NCBI GenBank assembly: GCA_950295325.1
Contig: OX485806.1
Location: 55,857,169 to 55,921,168, forward strand
DNA: 64,000 nt
Direction of reading: 5' to 3'
Source: Polytrichum commune
Taxonomy: Eukaryota; Streptophyta; Polytrichopsida; Polytrichales; Polytrichaceae
Shown here: piece after piece, positions 11,352 through 22,150 of the stretch
Numbering within the stretch: the stretch's first letter is position 1
Layout: every line of letters begins with the position of its first letter
Translations under genes and position numbers: made by a program
The notes under the pieces: model-generated
The model's input: only the letters and a program-made list of their open reading frames with translations
The model's database searches: none
Told to the model about the DNA's origin: nothing

Positions 11352-11366
11352 CTAGAGGGGGAGGAA
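11352..11366 (+). other. Polypurine tract
   Basis: TAGAGGGGGAGGAA lies directly before TGTAATGCACC, the start of the 3' LTR. It is the expected plus-strand primer site and fixes the LTR start at 11367. Confidence 0.7.
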
Positions 11367-11610
11367 TGTAATGCACCAGTAATGTGAACAAGGTTATTAG
11401 AATGCCATTGTACCACTAGTAGTGCAACAACTCCTTTTAATTAAGAAAAATGGCATGGGGGTGAGTACTTTGTATGAGGAAGGTTTGCATGGCAACGGCC
11501 ATCTTCTTCATGGCTTGATGATGGGTGGTTCATTCCATTCGACACTTCACTTCCTCATAGTTTTCCAGAGAGAGTATCTAGTAATTCAAGCTAGGGTAGC
11601 ATGTAATGCA
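11367..11610 (+). repeat. Chromovirus 3' LTR
   Basis: A 244-bp LTR that starts TGTAATGCA and ends ATGTAATGCA, so it keeps TG...CA. It aligns with the 5' LTR at 2184-2480 but lacks a ~70-base segment. The open frame through it is not a gene. The LTR ends 998 bases before the start codon of the UBTD-like gene. Confidence 0.7.
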
Positions 11611-12607
11611 AACTGTGTATAAAAGTGGGCCTTAGAGGTGCTTAGGATGGGGGTCCACGGTCTAAGGACATAGGAACCAATTTGAAAAAAATTAAGGGAA
11701 ATTGAACCCTTGAACTGGATGCTCCCTTAAATCTACCTTCCCAAATGGTTATCCAAAACATGAACTCTCCTTTGAGCTTCATTTCTTAGTTTAGATTATT
11801 AATGTTTCTCTCCAAAATGATATCATTGAAGAGACATCTCACTTTGCCTCTTCTTAGTCTTGAACCCTCATTTGAAGAACTTTGGTCCAATTTACACTTT
11901 TCGGTCTCAAGTCAATATGAATGGTCATTTTTGTTAAACCCTACCCTTTGGACCCATCTAAGGCGCCCCTTAGTCCTCCTCCTTGATACAATCTTGGTGG
12001 GACGTTTTTCTTTTTTGCTCTATCTTTGTTTCTGCAATTGGACGCCGAGGGTGTGGAATCTGAATGTCAACATCATTGCCTATCATCGTCACAGTCGCAG
12101 AGTGTTGGTGACTTCGATCAGTGCTCTGCAGTGATAGAATTTGGTCAGAGAGGTATGGACCGCACAGGTCTTGCCTTCTCAGTATCCCTTAAAATCTTCT
12201 GAACAAGCATTGCTTACGCAGTCCCCTAGGTTCTGTCGTCTCCAGGTAAGAAGGGCAAACAAAATGTACCTCCATGATGTTCTTTTTATCCTTTCCGCCC
12301 TTTGCAGGGTAGAGTTAGTACAGCTTTCTGTTCGAAGCCCAGGTGTTTTAACCGTTACCCAGCTCCTCTTGCCTTCCTTCCCGGATGTGCTGGAGCGGCC
12401 TCTTTAATATTGTGGATGTAATCCTATTTGTCTTCGTGACAAGACTGACTTCTGCCTGCCCTCTGGTATTTTGCACATCCTAGACGTGGGTGGCGAGGTG
12501 TCGAATGTTGCTGCGCCTTTGAAGCTTGGCAGGGAAAGATCGGCGTTTGCATGCATTTTGGGAATAAGTCATGTAATAATCCTGGCCCTGGTGGCCAATA
12601 CACAAGC
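11611..12607 (+). promoter_or_regulatory. Upstream region of the UBTD-like gene
   Basis: About 1 kb between the chromovirus LTR and the start codon. From about 12000 the base composition is higher in G+C than in the surrounding transposon DNA, as expected near a host promoter and 5' UTR. No clear TATA box or transcription start could be fixed. The ORFs here on both strands match nothing I know. Confidence 0.35.
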
Positions 12608-15600
12608 ATGGGTTGTGTAGGATCATCCGCAATCAAAGGTGTTGAGAGTAAGTCTCTTCTTATTCCCCTTCCTAAAAGAATCAAGAAATCCTGCCCTTCT
12701 CCTTTCTCTGTCTTGTTAATTGCCAAGTGGCGTATCCTATCTCTATACCGAAATTTTTCTTTTAGGGCAAGTTGGTCTGGATTCCTATGGGGCACTTGAG
12801 AAGGTGCTCAAAGAGTGTACATTACCTGAGCTGTGGACCATCTGGTGTACTCATCCTCCTCGCACTCCATCTCCCTACTGTCTTTATCGATATTTTCGAG
12901 ATTGCTGGAAAGTAGTACACGAGATATCAAGATTCAGCATATCCTGCACAGTTGGGGTTGGAAACGAACTTTCTGCCGTAGACGCGAGCCCTCGTTTGAG
13001 CCATCTCCTCCAAATAACTTACAACCAAGTTTTTACTACCTCCTTGACGCGCATAGTGCACCGAACTTGTGCCGAAAGATGGTGAATGGGAAGAAAGTCT
13101 GCCAGCAGCAAGCTCTGGCTGAAATCTATTTGATCACAGGTCAAAATAGTAAGTATGGTTGCATGCTGTGCTGACCGACTTGCAGTGATTTGCTCCACAA
13201 GGTTCTCGAGTGCAGGTACCTGTCTAAGTTGCTTAAGGAGATTAGCTTGTGTATGCTACGGAGATCATTGTGCACAGCCTAGTTGTCGGGAGCAAAGAAA
13301 GCTATCTTCTCTAGTATGTTACCAGACACTTTGCACATGTAATAGTGATGGTGGTTAAACAGGTCTAGGATACTGCAAAATTATCTATGTCTCAGGGTCA
13401 TTCTAGAACATTAACAAGTTAACAAGCTAGGCATGCAGTGACGATAGGACTAGGAAGGGTTAGTGCTATCGTCCGTTTGCATATTCTTTGTGCATAATAT
13501 AAGTTGACTAGTGAAACGATCAAGAGCCAGACGTTTTGGCGCCTGGGATGTAGATTGTCCGCTCCGGCCAATTCCTGCAGTCCTGTTTTGTCATTCTAGG
13601 GACCTAGTAAAGTCTTGCATCCTTAATACATGCTACACTGATAATTGTTAACCCATCATATTTGTTATAAAATGTCCAGTCCTACATATTGCTACCTAGA
13701 AGCATACAAATGGTGACTGTTAAGAAAGTGTTCACCCCTCGTGAAATTTTCACTCGTAAACGGTAATACAATAACCTTGTATTTTTATGAATGGATTAAG
13801 TGATTTAAAGGTGATCAACCTTCCAACAAATTGTAATCTGTTGAACTGCTAAGTGTTGTAGACTCTTGTGGTTCGTTGGAGTGGAATCCTTAAATACCAC
13901 TTCGAGAAAACTTACAGAGCAGGGTACAGTGCTGCTCAGAGAACACCCAGTGTATGGTCTATGGAGAGAACGTCCTATTGGTGTACATGTAAGGGAGCGG
14001 TGGCCCCTGAGCAGCACTTGTCTTTGTGCTAAGGATTCTCAGTAAACCACTGTTGATTCTTTTTCGGTGATCATCAAGTTCATTTACAATGAAGACCTTG
14101 AGATTTTGCGAAGAATTTTGAAGTGTTACTTTCTAAGAAAACCTGACTTTCTATCTGTTATTATTTATTAGCCTACTCTTAAGTGTTATGAAATCCTATC
14201 CCAGATCCATAACATTTATGAAGGGTGCATTGTGCTTGGACACTTGATGAGGTAGGATTGTCATTTCCAGGTTCCAAGTCCCTGTAGTATCTACCAACAG
14301 CAAAGCACTAGAAACATCTGAGTGCATTTACACATTTAGTTCTTAGGTTGGCTAAAGTGGGCACCCCAAGAATTTGCCCTAGTCTCATGAGGTAAAATTT
14401 GGGCGGCATGAACTTTCCCACGAGAACATAGCCATGTGAAACCTAAGAGTGCAATCTGCTTAAAAAAAACATGGTCAGAGATGTAAAGCAAGTACACAGT
14501 TCTGGGACTAAAAGTTTGGACTTTTGACTTTGGCACACAAGTCTACCAAGGCATTCTCTAACAACCATTGTAATTTCGATCTGAAGAGTTTTCCACACAT
14601 GAATCAGTGAGAATGGTGTAGTTTTGGTACTTGGTCCTGATCTCATTCTGCCAAATTTTGGGAACTTACAAACCATGTTCAAGCCCATTAAAATTCACAT
14701 CCGAGGAAGGGAGGCTTCATTCAAGTACAAGCCTTGGTAAAATGCAATTGAGGGTACGTCATTTAGCATGTGAAACTTTCAAAGTAGCCCTCTTCAAATG
14801 TTGCACAAGCTGGGGTATTTCAGAAATTGGAATTCCTCAATGATCTTTATTGCTACATTTGACTGTTCCAATGGACAACAGTGGGTGTCTGTTATAAAGA
14901 GGAAATTGTGTTTCTACAGGGCATCAGAAAAAGATTAGAAAGCCAAAGCCATGGATGCATACTGAGGTGATCACACTTGCACAACTGAAGCAAATGAGGG
15001 ATGAATTCTGGGATACTGCTCCTCACTATGGTGGACAAAAGGGTGAGTTTAAAGTTGTCATTTTGGGGGTGAAATTGGTCCTGTTTTCCTTTCAAATGTT
15101 GTGAGGTACTAGTTATGTAATGTGTTGACGTTGCTGTACATGTTCTGATGGTGACGTTGCTGTATAGAAATTTGGGATGCCCTACGAGCTGCTGCAGAAG
15201 CTGACATTACTCTGGCGCAGTTAATTGTGGATAGTGCTGGCATTATTGTCCAGTCTGAAGATTTGTCCACTTGTTATGATGAGAGAGGTTAGTTTCTACT
15301 TTAGAGTAGGCAGTCATTTCTTTGGTTGTGTATTTTGTGCTCAGAGAAGCTGTCCTCTTGTGGCCTGAGATGCATTGAAATTCTGTTGTTACATACTGAG
15401 CAGTTCAAATTAAACTTTTAGCCCAGATATGTAGATTCATAGATCTTAAACAGAGTGAACTGGACCAGCAATCTTCTGGTCACTGAGATAATGACTTATA
15501 GATCCTTTACAAGCATAGCTGTTATGAAAGTATCTGTGCTTGATTAGGCTACCTCTGTCACAGATTATAGTTCTAAAACCAAAATGTAATGGAGGATAGA

Positions 15601-15787
15601 TTGGGTTTAGATTGGGCTCTCAAATGCCTAGATTCATGTTGATTTAATATGGTCTGCTTGAATGGTATTGTTCATCTACCTCGGATGGTTTTGAGGATTG
15701 AGCTGTGTGTGTTATGGTTAAGCAGGTGCCAAGTATGATATGCCCAAGTATGTACTGAGTGAACCGACGAACCTCAAAGATGACTAG
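12608..15787 (+). CDS. UBTD-like protein (plant short ubiquitin-domain-containing family), 4 exons
   Basis: Coding exons are 12608-12647, 14920-15042, 15168-15287 and 15726-15787. They sum to 345 bases, 114 residues plus TAG. All introns are GT...AG (2272, 125 and 438 bases) and the frame joins exactly. The protein starts MGCVGSS, a likely N-myristoylation (Gly2) and palmitoylation (Cys3) site, then has basic KKIRKPKPW. The core follows: QMRDEFWDTAPHYGG, EIWDALRAAAEADITLAQ, VDSAGIIVQ, CYDERG and the end YVLSEPTNLKDD. This is the conserved N-terminal domain of UBTD1/UBTD2 (DC-UbP), which in animals binds ubiquitin-conjugation partners. Plant members of about 110-120 residues lack the C-terminal ubiquitin-like domain, and this one fits that length. 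No break is visible, so it is probably functional. The start was chosen for the MGC signature and a good donor (GAGA/gtaagt). Confidence 0.88.
12648..14919 (+). other. Large first intron of the UBTD-like gene
   Basis: A 2.27-kb intron between the myristoylation-site exon and the core exon, with a GTAAGT donor and a TTTCTACAG acceptor. Short ORFs inside it (for example 12720-13174 on plus) have no recognisable domain and are treated as chance. I see no transposon signature in it, unlike the flanks. Confidence 0.6.
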
Positions 15788-16400
15788 CAGTCCACCCAAT
15801 CCGCCCCATCTAAATAATAGTGGGGTGCTACTACACCCCAAATTCGTGGCCGTATGGATCCTTATTGACCCGTAAGGAGCTGCACTTGTGATTTGCCATT
15901 ATCTCACTCAAATTCAACTCCCACATTTCACTTATTTGGTTGGCATGTCTGTATACCCTACCCATTGAGGGGCTAGGAGCTTTTGCTAGCTGTCAGTAGG
16001 TGGTGTGTATGATATGATTGTCATCATCCTCCTTGACAAAGAAGAATGTAGAAAATATTTTTGTGCAGCTACACTGAATAGTCTTGTTAGTGTGGATTGG
16101 AAATCAGCGTGGGCCACACTAATTTTCTCATCAAGGTGGAATTAACGTGGATCCAAGACCTGCTTGCCTTAAGTCTTCATGAAGACTTCCAACCAAGACA
16201 TCGAATATTAGTTATAGGACAAAAGTAGAATAATCATTCACTGTAATTTTCCAGAAAAATAATCAATGTAGCCCATGCTAATTTTCTACTAAAAATTTAT
16301 TGTGGGGTGAAAATTAATGTGGCCCATATTATTTGTTTCTCAAATGAAAATTAGCGTGGGCTCTAGAAATTGACTGGCTAACAGCATTAGGACTATTTAG
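15788..16400. repeat. 3' flank with inverted AATTTTC repeats
   Basis: The 3' UTR should start at 15788; no clear AATAAA is seen. At 16105-16365 four related segments occur, two per orientation: GTGGGCCACACTAATTTTC near 16110, AGCCCATGCTAATTTTC near 16272, GAAAATTAATGTGGCCCA near 16310 and GAAAATTAGCGTGGGCTC near 16345. Together they make nested inverted repeats that could fold, as a small MITE remnant might. No TSD was found. Confidence 0.45.
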
Positions 16401-18975
16401 TGGTGCCCCCATTCTATCCAACCAGATTTTGCTCACCTTGGACTAAAGAATATGATGTGAAGCCAGTCTGGATGTCCTTCAACTCTTTCTGTTGTTGTGT
16501 GTGGATGTTATTGGTGAGGTTTCATTCATCTTATCATATCTGTCATTCAACCACCCTAAAACTTTATTGGCTTTCTATTACTGTTTTGTGTTTACTTTGA
16601 TTGTCATGCACAGCTCTCTTGATGATATTGATGTCAAGTGTATGCTTCTAGTGAACTTGTAGGCCGTTGTGTAACATAGGCATACACTTTATGGCACTTT
16701 TGAACATACTCATGTCAAGATATTAGCAAGTGCACGTGAATGCCAAGTGCCATGCGGTGACAATAATAGTGAAGTTGTTGATCATTAGTGTAACCTTAGC
16801 ATAAGCAAGTAACTATGCATGTAAGTGAAAAGTTATGCATGTGACATTGAATACCATAAATGGTGTAGTGTGGGCCAATGTGCTTTAGACCACAATAGTT
16901 TCTGTCTTGGACTTGGTCTTAGGAATGTCAAAGTTTGTTGACCTACAGTACACATAAGGTATGTAGATGTTATTTGCTTCATTTTTCATGTTCTCCAACT
17001 TCTACCAATTAGATTTACACAATGAAACATGTGATGCATCAACAAATTTATGATGTAGCATCAAGAAAAATTGGATTGATAATCATACCTATCTTAATTT
17101 AGTTATAATTATTAGAACCACAAGTTTCTTGAATACATAGGTCTTCCCAATCGCGTTCACTATGAAGTGTGAAATAGTGAATAATTTTGAAGACGTAGTC
17201 CAATTTCTTTTATACATGTGTCTTTATGGTGTTAGTTCTTTGATCCTCATTGAACCACACACCAATAAAATATAGGGGTTAAATTAATTAAGTTGCCTAA
17301 TAATATCTGCATACCACAAGCCACCAACATATTTCTCTACCAATTGGAAATCCTCCATTAGTTGGTATTTGACTGTAATTCCATCAATCCATGTACAAGT
17401 GTTCCACAACTTTGGCAAGCTCAAGAATTGCATAACCTTATTATAGGTGTAGGTTGGAACAGTGGGGTCGCCCAAACCTTAAATTAAAGCAACCCACTCA
17501 AGGAGATGATGCCGGATGTTCTTGTTGCTGGAACTCAACATCCTCCAAGGCGAGAACCTCCTACAAGCAATGATTGATGTCATCAACATAAATTCATATT
17601 TTTTGATGACATGTTTTGGTATTGCAATCAACTATTATTCACACCTACACTTAGGGCGGCTTAGCTAAATTAGGAAATTATGTGGATAAAAATTAGGGTT
17701 AATAGGAAAAAATATTTAAAAACTTGTAGAGTCAACACATTTGGGGGGGGGGGGGGTGTGGAGAACTATTCTTTGAGAATCAAAGCCACCTGCACACATG
17801 ACCCCTTATCAAGCTCCCTATGTCACACCCCTAAGTAGAGAGACTCGACATGGCGCTGGAAATGGACCTTGGGGTGATGCCCCAAGTCTTGCAAAGCGAC
17901 AAGGCCATGGGCATCCATATGCATGGGTGGCTAAGCGCATAGGTTGTGCTAAAGAGGTGATAAAGGACCACAATGAGCCTTATGAAAGCTAAATGTGAGA
18001 GATGTCCTGTAAAGAGCGTCATGCTACTTCTAGATGCAACATCACTCTTTTGATGATCTAATGTCAAAATCTTAATAGATGTTGGTGATTCAACTATTGT
18101 TGGGGATGTGATTTAAAACGCGATCCAATAATGCCAAGAATGTTCCAATCATAAAAAAAAAATGTCTTACAAATTTTGCCTAAGTTTGTTGGGGCATGTA
18201 GCCCAAAAATGGTTGTTGGCCTCAAAGTAAGGAGAGAGACAATCTATTATTGTTAACAATAAATAAGAGTTGTCTTTATCAAAGTAACATAAAGTGAATG
18301 TAAAAAAGAATTGGGACAAGGATCAGTTGAAAAAGGATTAGATAAGGACTTAGAAAATTCCAACAAAGAAGAACCATTGTCGAAGGAATGATTAGGACTG
18401 AAGGAGAAAGGTTGAGATAGAGTTAGGAAAAGTATTTACAATGAGAGTAAACAATGTTGGGTGTGACCTATTTTACCCAAAGAATCTATGTTAGGTTACT
18501 GGTTCTGGGGATAAATATGTGTGTAGGTTATTTCCAAGGATGGGGTTGTACTTGTAAGTATGCATGGTAGTGATGAACACGTCCTTGATTTAGTTATGTG
18601 TGTTGAATGGTAGTGCGGGACAGTTCTCTTCATCAATATTAGGTAACAATGAAGAAAATGAATCAAATAGACGAGGTCTCCATAAGTCGGCTTAAGTTGT
18701 AACCACCATATAATTCTAGTAAGAGTAGAGCATTGTTAAAGTAAGAGTTTGGAATAGTAAAAGATAGTATTAGGAATTCTAAGGTTTGGAAATAAACTGA
18801 GGTTTCAGATAGGGATAGGCGATAGTCGACAAATGCGCTCTATAGGGATAGTGTATCTAAAGCTTGAGTATTTCTTAAATTAGTATTAGTATGATAGAAT
18901 TTGGGGAGGGGAGGAAAATCTCAATGACACAGATACTTCATTTTTTGGTGATTCGATGGTAGCTTACTTTCTTCG
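16401..18975. other. Intergenic, no recognised gene
   Basis: AT-rich sequence with no protein domain that I recognise. A run of 14 G lies at 17743-17756. A TGTCACACCCCTAAG motif at 17821 resembles the start of some plant LTRs, but no end or partner was found. The 3' LTR expected for the minus-strand copia element just to the right is not visible here. Confidence 0.4.
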
Positions 18976-19300
18976 TCATTTCGTAGGATTCTGATGGTTG
19001 GAAGGATAAGTATTGCAAAGATGAAATTTTCTTCTGCATTCCTCAAACTTAATTCTCCCGACTGATTTGGTCAAGAGATCTGCTGGTTGTTCTTGAGAGG
19101 AGATGTACTCTACACTGATAGTGTTATTCTCTACTTTCTGACGAGCGAAATGATAATCGATTTTCAAAGTGTTTTGATTTTTGTGGAAGGCAAGGTTGTA
19201 GTTGAGTTTGATGCTATGCTTTCACATGAGCATTGAGCCAGAGCTCTGTACTCGGACTCAGAAGACGATCTAGAGGTGTTAGATTGTTTCTTGGAGTTCT
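18976..19300 (-). pseudogene. Copia RNase H remnant
   Basis: The minus strand gives KIDYHFARQKVENNTISVEY, then ISSQEQPADLLTKSVGRIKF, close to the C-terminal end of copia RNase H (HIDIxYHFxRExV...QxADxLTK). An adjoining stretch at 19263-19330 gives the earlier RNase H part (ISVGAYIFFLGKTP), with a frameshift between. It is followed by a stop at 18976. Confidence 0.75.
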
Positions 19301-20480
19301 AGGAGGTAGGGGTTTTTCCAAGGAAGAAGATGTATGCTCCAACTGAAATCCTATCATCTACGTCTTGGCCATAATCAACGTCGGTATAGCCATGCAAATG
19401 GTTTTCCTCCCCTTGTGCAAAGTACAAGCCCAAGTCCAGATATTGTCGCAAGTAGCGCCAAATGTGCTTCGCAGCTTGTAAGTGCATCTCCTGAGGATTT
19501 TGCATAAATATGCTAACCACACTGACAACATAGGTAAGATCCAGTGTGGTTTTGGTGAGGAAAATAAGCTTGCCTACTAACATCCTATACACAGTAGCAT
19601 CAACGTAGGGAATGGCAATATATTTAGGTAGGATCATTCCTTCAGGAAAAGGAGTGTGAGAGGGTGTACAGTGCTCCATGTTGAACTGGTGTAGAATGTT
19701 AAGCGCATATTCAATTTGGTGCATGCGTAAGCCAGAGGAGTCCTGATCAAAGTGAACACCCAAGTACTGTTCAATGAGGTGGAGATCATTTGTTTTGAAA
19801 TTTTGGTGTAGATGGTCTTTGAGTCGAGTGATGAGATGAGGATTCTTGTTTGTTACAAAAATATCATTGACATAGACTATAAGAGCAATTGTGTTAGTAC
19901 CGATGTGAGAAAAATAAAGATTGGGATCGGATTGAGATTGTATGAGGCTCTAAGCTAGAAGGGCAGTGTGGAAACGAGCGTACCATGCTCGGGAGCTTTG
20001 ACGTAAGCCATAGAGAGATTTGTGGATTTTGCAGACAAGGTGGCCTTCTCCTTGTTTGAAAAAACCTTGAGTTTGATACATGAATACATCTTTGTCAAGG
20101 ATGTCGTTGAGAAAAACTATCAGTACATCCAATTGGTGGATATTCCAGTTTAGGTGTATGGCTATGACCGTTAAGGTTCTGATGGTTTCCCATCGTACAA
20201 CCAAGGCAAATGCATTAGTAAAATCTATCCCAAACTTTTGCTCGTAACCGTGGGAGACTAGGTGAGCCTTGTAGCAATCTAGTCCGCCGTTGATGCCAGA
20301 TTTTGCTTTTTATATCCAACAAAATGTGATGGCCTTTTTGTCAATGGAGAGAGGCACAAAAGACCGTGTGGAGTTGTTGTAGATGGAATCAATTTTAGCT
20401 TGCATGGCAGCTAGCCACTAAGGATTGGTGCTAGCCTCTTGGAACATGATGAGTTTGGTCTGGTCTTTGGAAAAGAGGTC
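19299..20480 (-). pseudogene. Copia reverse transcriptase remnant
   Basis: From high to low coordinates: VRWETIRTLTVIAIHLNWNI, HQLDVLIVFLNDILDKDVFM, the LVCKIHKSLYGLRQSSRAWY motif typical of copia RT, YVND at 19863-19874, and the connection region GVHFDQDSSGLRMHQIEYAL. The catalytic YVDD has become YVND, which should abolish polymerisation. Frameshifts break the frame near 19950 and 19764. Confidence 0.8.
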
Positions 20481-20899
20481 TACGATGTCAGGTTGCTCAA
20501 TGTGAATATGAGCGGCAAAGTCTTGTAAATGTCAGGGGCATTGATGGATTCAGTTTGACCTGCGGGGTTGGTCAAGGGTTGGGGTCGTTTGTGGCTGCAA
20601 CTAGGGAGCTGTCTTGGTGGAGAGAATCAGTGTTGAGACTGGAATGAGCTGGGGTGGGGAAATCAACAACGGCTATGTGTGTAGGGGGTGACTGTTGGCC
20701 GTCATGGGCACCTTGAGCGTCCTGATCTTGGCATCACCGCTCATGGGTGGAAAGTTGTAGCCCCAAGAGGTTCGAAAGAGTTAACATTTTTTGTTTTGCG
20801 TTCGAGCAGAAATATTGTCAACAGGGGAACCGCCTAGGGTAGAGATGTAATTCAGCTCATCCATTGTCAATGTTAATGTCACGGGAGATGAATACCTTC

Positions 20900-21830
20900 C
20901 TGTTGGATGGTCGATAACATCGATAGGCTTCAGCATCTAAGTCAAAGTTGAGTAGGACACATTTCTCGAAACGACAAAACGAGGTTCGAGTTTGGTTCTA
21001 GATGGTTTTGGAATGTGAACAAAAATTGAAGAACCAGAAACTTGTAGGTGGATAATAAAGGGTATTTTTTACTTGGAAAGAGTTTGTTCGGAGTTTTGCC
21101 AAGATTTTTTTAGTGGATCAAAGATTAAGGATGATGATGGCGGCCTTGACAACTTCACCCCAAAGGTGGCCTAGAAGGGCCTTGTCCAGCAAGAGGCATT
21201 GAGTGATGTCTAATAGTGATCGATTGCAATGTTTAGCCACACCGTTGCCTTGAGGTATGTGTGGCGGGTTGAATTCTTTGGTTATTTCTTTCGAGGAACA
21301 AAAGTTGTGGAAAACCTGAGATGTGCATTCACCACCATTATTTGAGCGAAGAGTTCAAACGGTGTGTCGAGCATAATTTTCCATGACATGTACAAACTGT
21401 CAAAATTTATCCAGAACTTGACTCTTGTTGGAGATGAAATAGACCCACAATTTTCTTACAAAATCGTCTATGAACGTGATGAAGTATCTTGCTCCACCCG
21501 TGGAGTTAACTTTGAATGGCCCACACACGCCATAGTAGATTAATTGCAAGGATTTTGAGGCGTGAAATGTAGCCTTTTTGGACATTTTTGCTTTGCTGTG
21601 TTTACCAAGTTGACAACTACTATACGTCTGTTTCTAGATTAGAATGTTAGGGATGACGTTGACTGCCTCAAAATTGATCATTCGTTGCACACCTCAAGTA
21701 TGGAAATGTTCAAATCTTTTATGCCAAAGGGTGGCATGTGACTGATGATGAGGTGAATTCATTTATGGGCCCAAAGTTTGTCAAATCGCCTAAAGTTTGT
21801 ACAGACCTTTATTATTTTCTCTTGGAGCAA
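20900..21830 (-). pseudogene. Copia integrase remnant
   Basis: At 21585-21400 the minus strand reads YYGVCGPFKVNSTGGARYFI, then TFIDDFVRKLWVYFISNKSQ. This is the start of the integrase catalytic core (xDVCGPF...RYFxTFIDDFSRxxWVYF). The first catalytic Asp of the usual DVCGP motif reads Gly (YGVCGP). Further core sequence continues toward 20900 with stops. The zinc-binding part should lie at 21600-21830, but I could not read it cleanly. Confidence 0.65.
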
Positions 21831-22029
21831 ATGCTACTACGTCAAGGGTAGTGTTGTCAATCATGAAAAATCCTTTTGACTTCAAGATAAGGATTTTATC
21901 TTGGTCGGACAGAGATCCTACACTCAACATATTTTTTGTGATACCTGGCGTGTAAAGAACATATGAAATGGATTTTATTGCCCCAAATAAGATTTGGATA
22001 TTGATTATTTGGACTCCAGCTACATCATG

Positions 22030-22150
22030 ATTCTATCCTCCTGTAGAGCGGATGCAAGCCCCACTAGCTGGGTGTATTAATGTAAAGACTGATGGATCAC
22101 CGAAAACATAATGTGTGGCTCCAGAGTCAAGATACCATGAGCTCGTTTGT
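22030..22150 (-). pseudogene. Copia protease remnant
   Basis: The minus strand reads SWYLDSGATHYVFGDPSVF. DSGA (22117-22128) is the active site of copia aspartic proteases and is intact. The upstream side is cut at 22151 by the R2 LTR. Confidence 0.7.

Larger units (their letters stand above)
2184..11610 (+). mobile_element. Degenerate Ty3/gypsy chromovirus with two LTRs
   Basis: The order is LTR, iMet-type PBS, gag, protease, RT, RNase H, integrase, chromodomain, polypurine tract and LTR, which is the plant chromovirus layout. Short LTRs (244 bp at the 3' end) and the chromodomain fit the Reina/CRM/Tekay group; I cannot choose the clade. The 9.4-kb length is too long for a short-LTR chromovirus, because the interval between gag and protease holds a solo LTR (5498-6437) and other foreign DNA. 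Every domain carries stops or frameshifts, so the element is dead. Candidate flanks CAAGC (2179-2183) and AACTG (11611-11615) do not match as a TSD. Confidence 0.8.

Noticed and set aside
12141-13358. Cluster of open frames before and within intron 1 of the UBTD-like gene
   Set aside because: No domain or splice logic; the true first exon uses only 12608-12647 in this area.
17743-17756. Run of 14 G (and 13 G at 28917-28929) as quadruplex or regulatory element
   Set aside because: Homopolymer runs are common sequencing or slippage products, and nothing nearby gives them a role.
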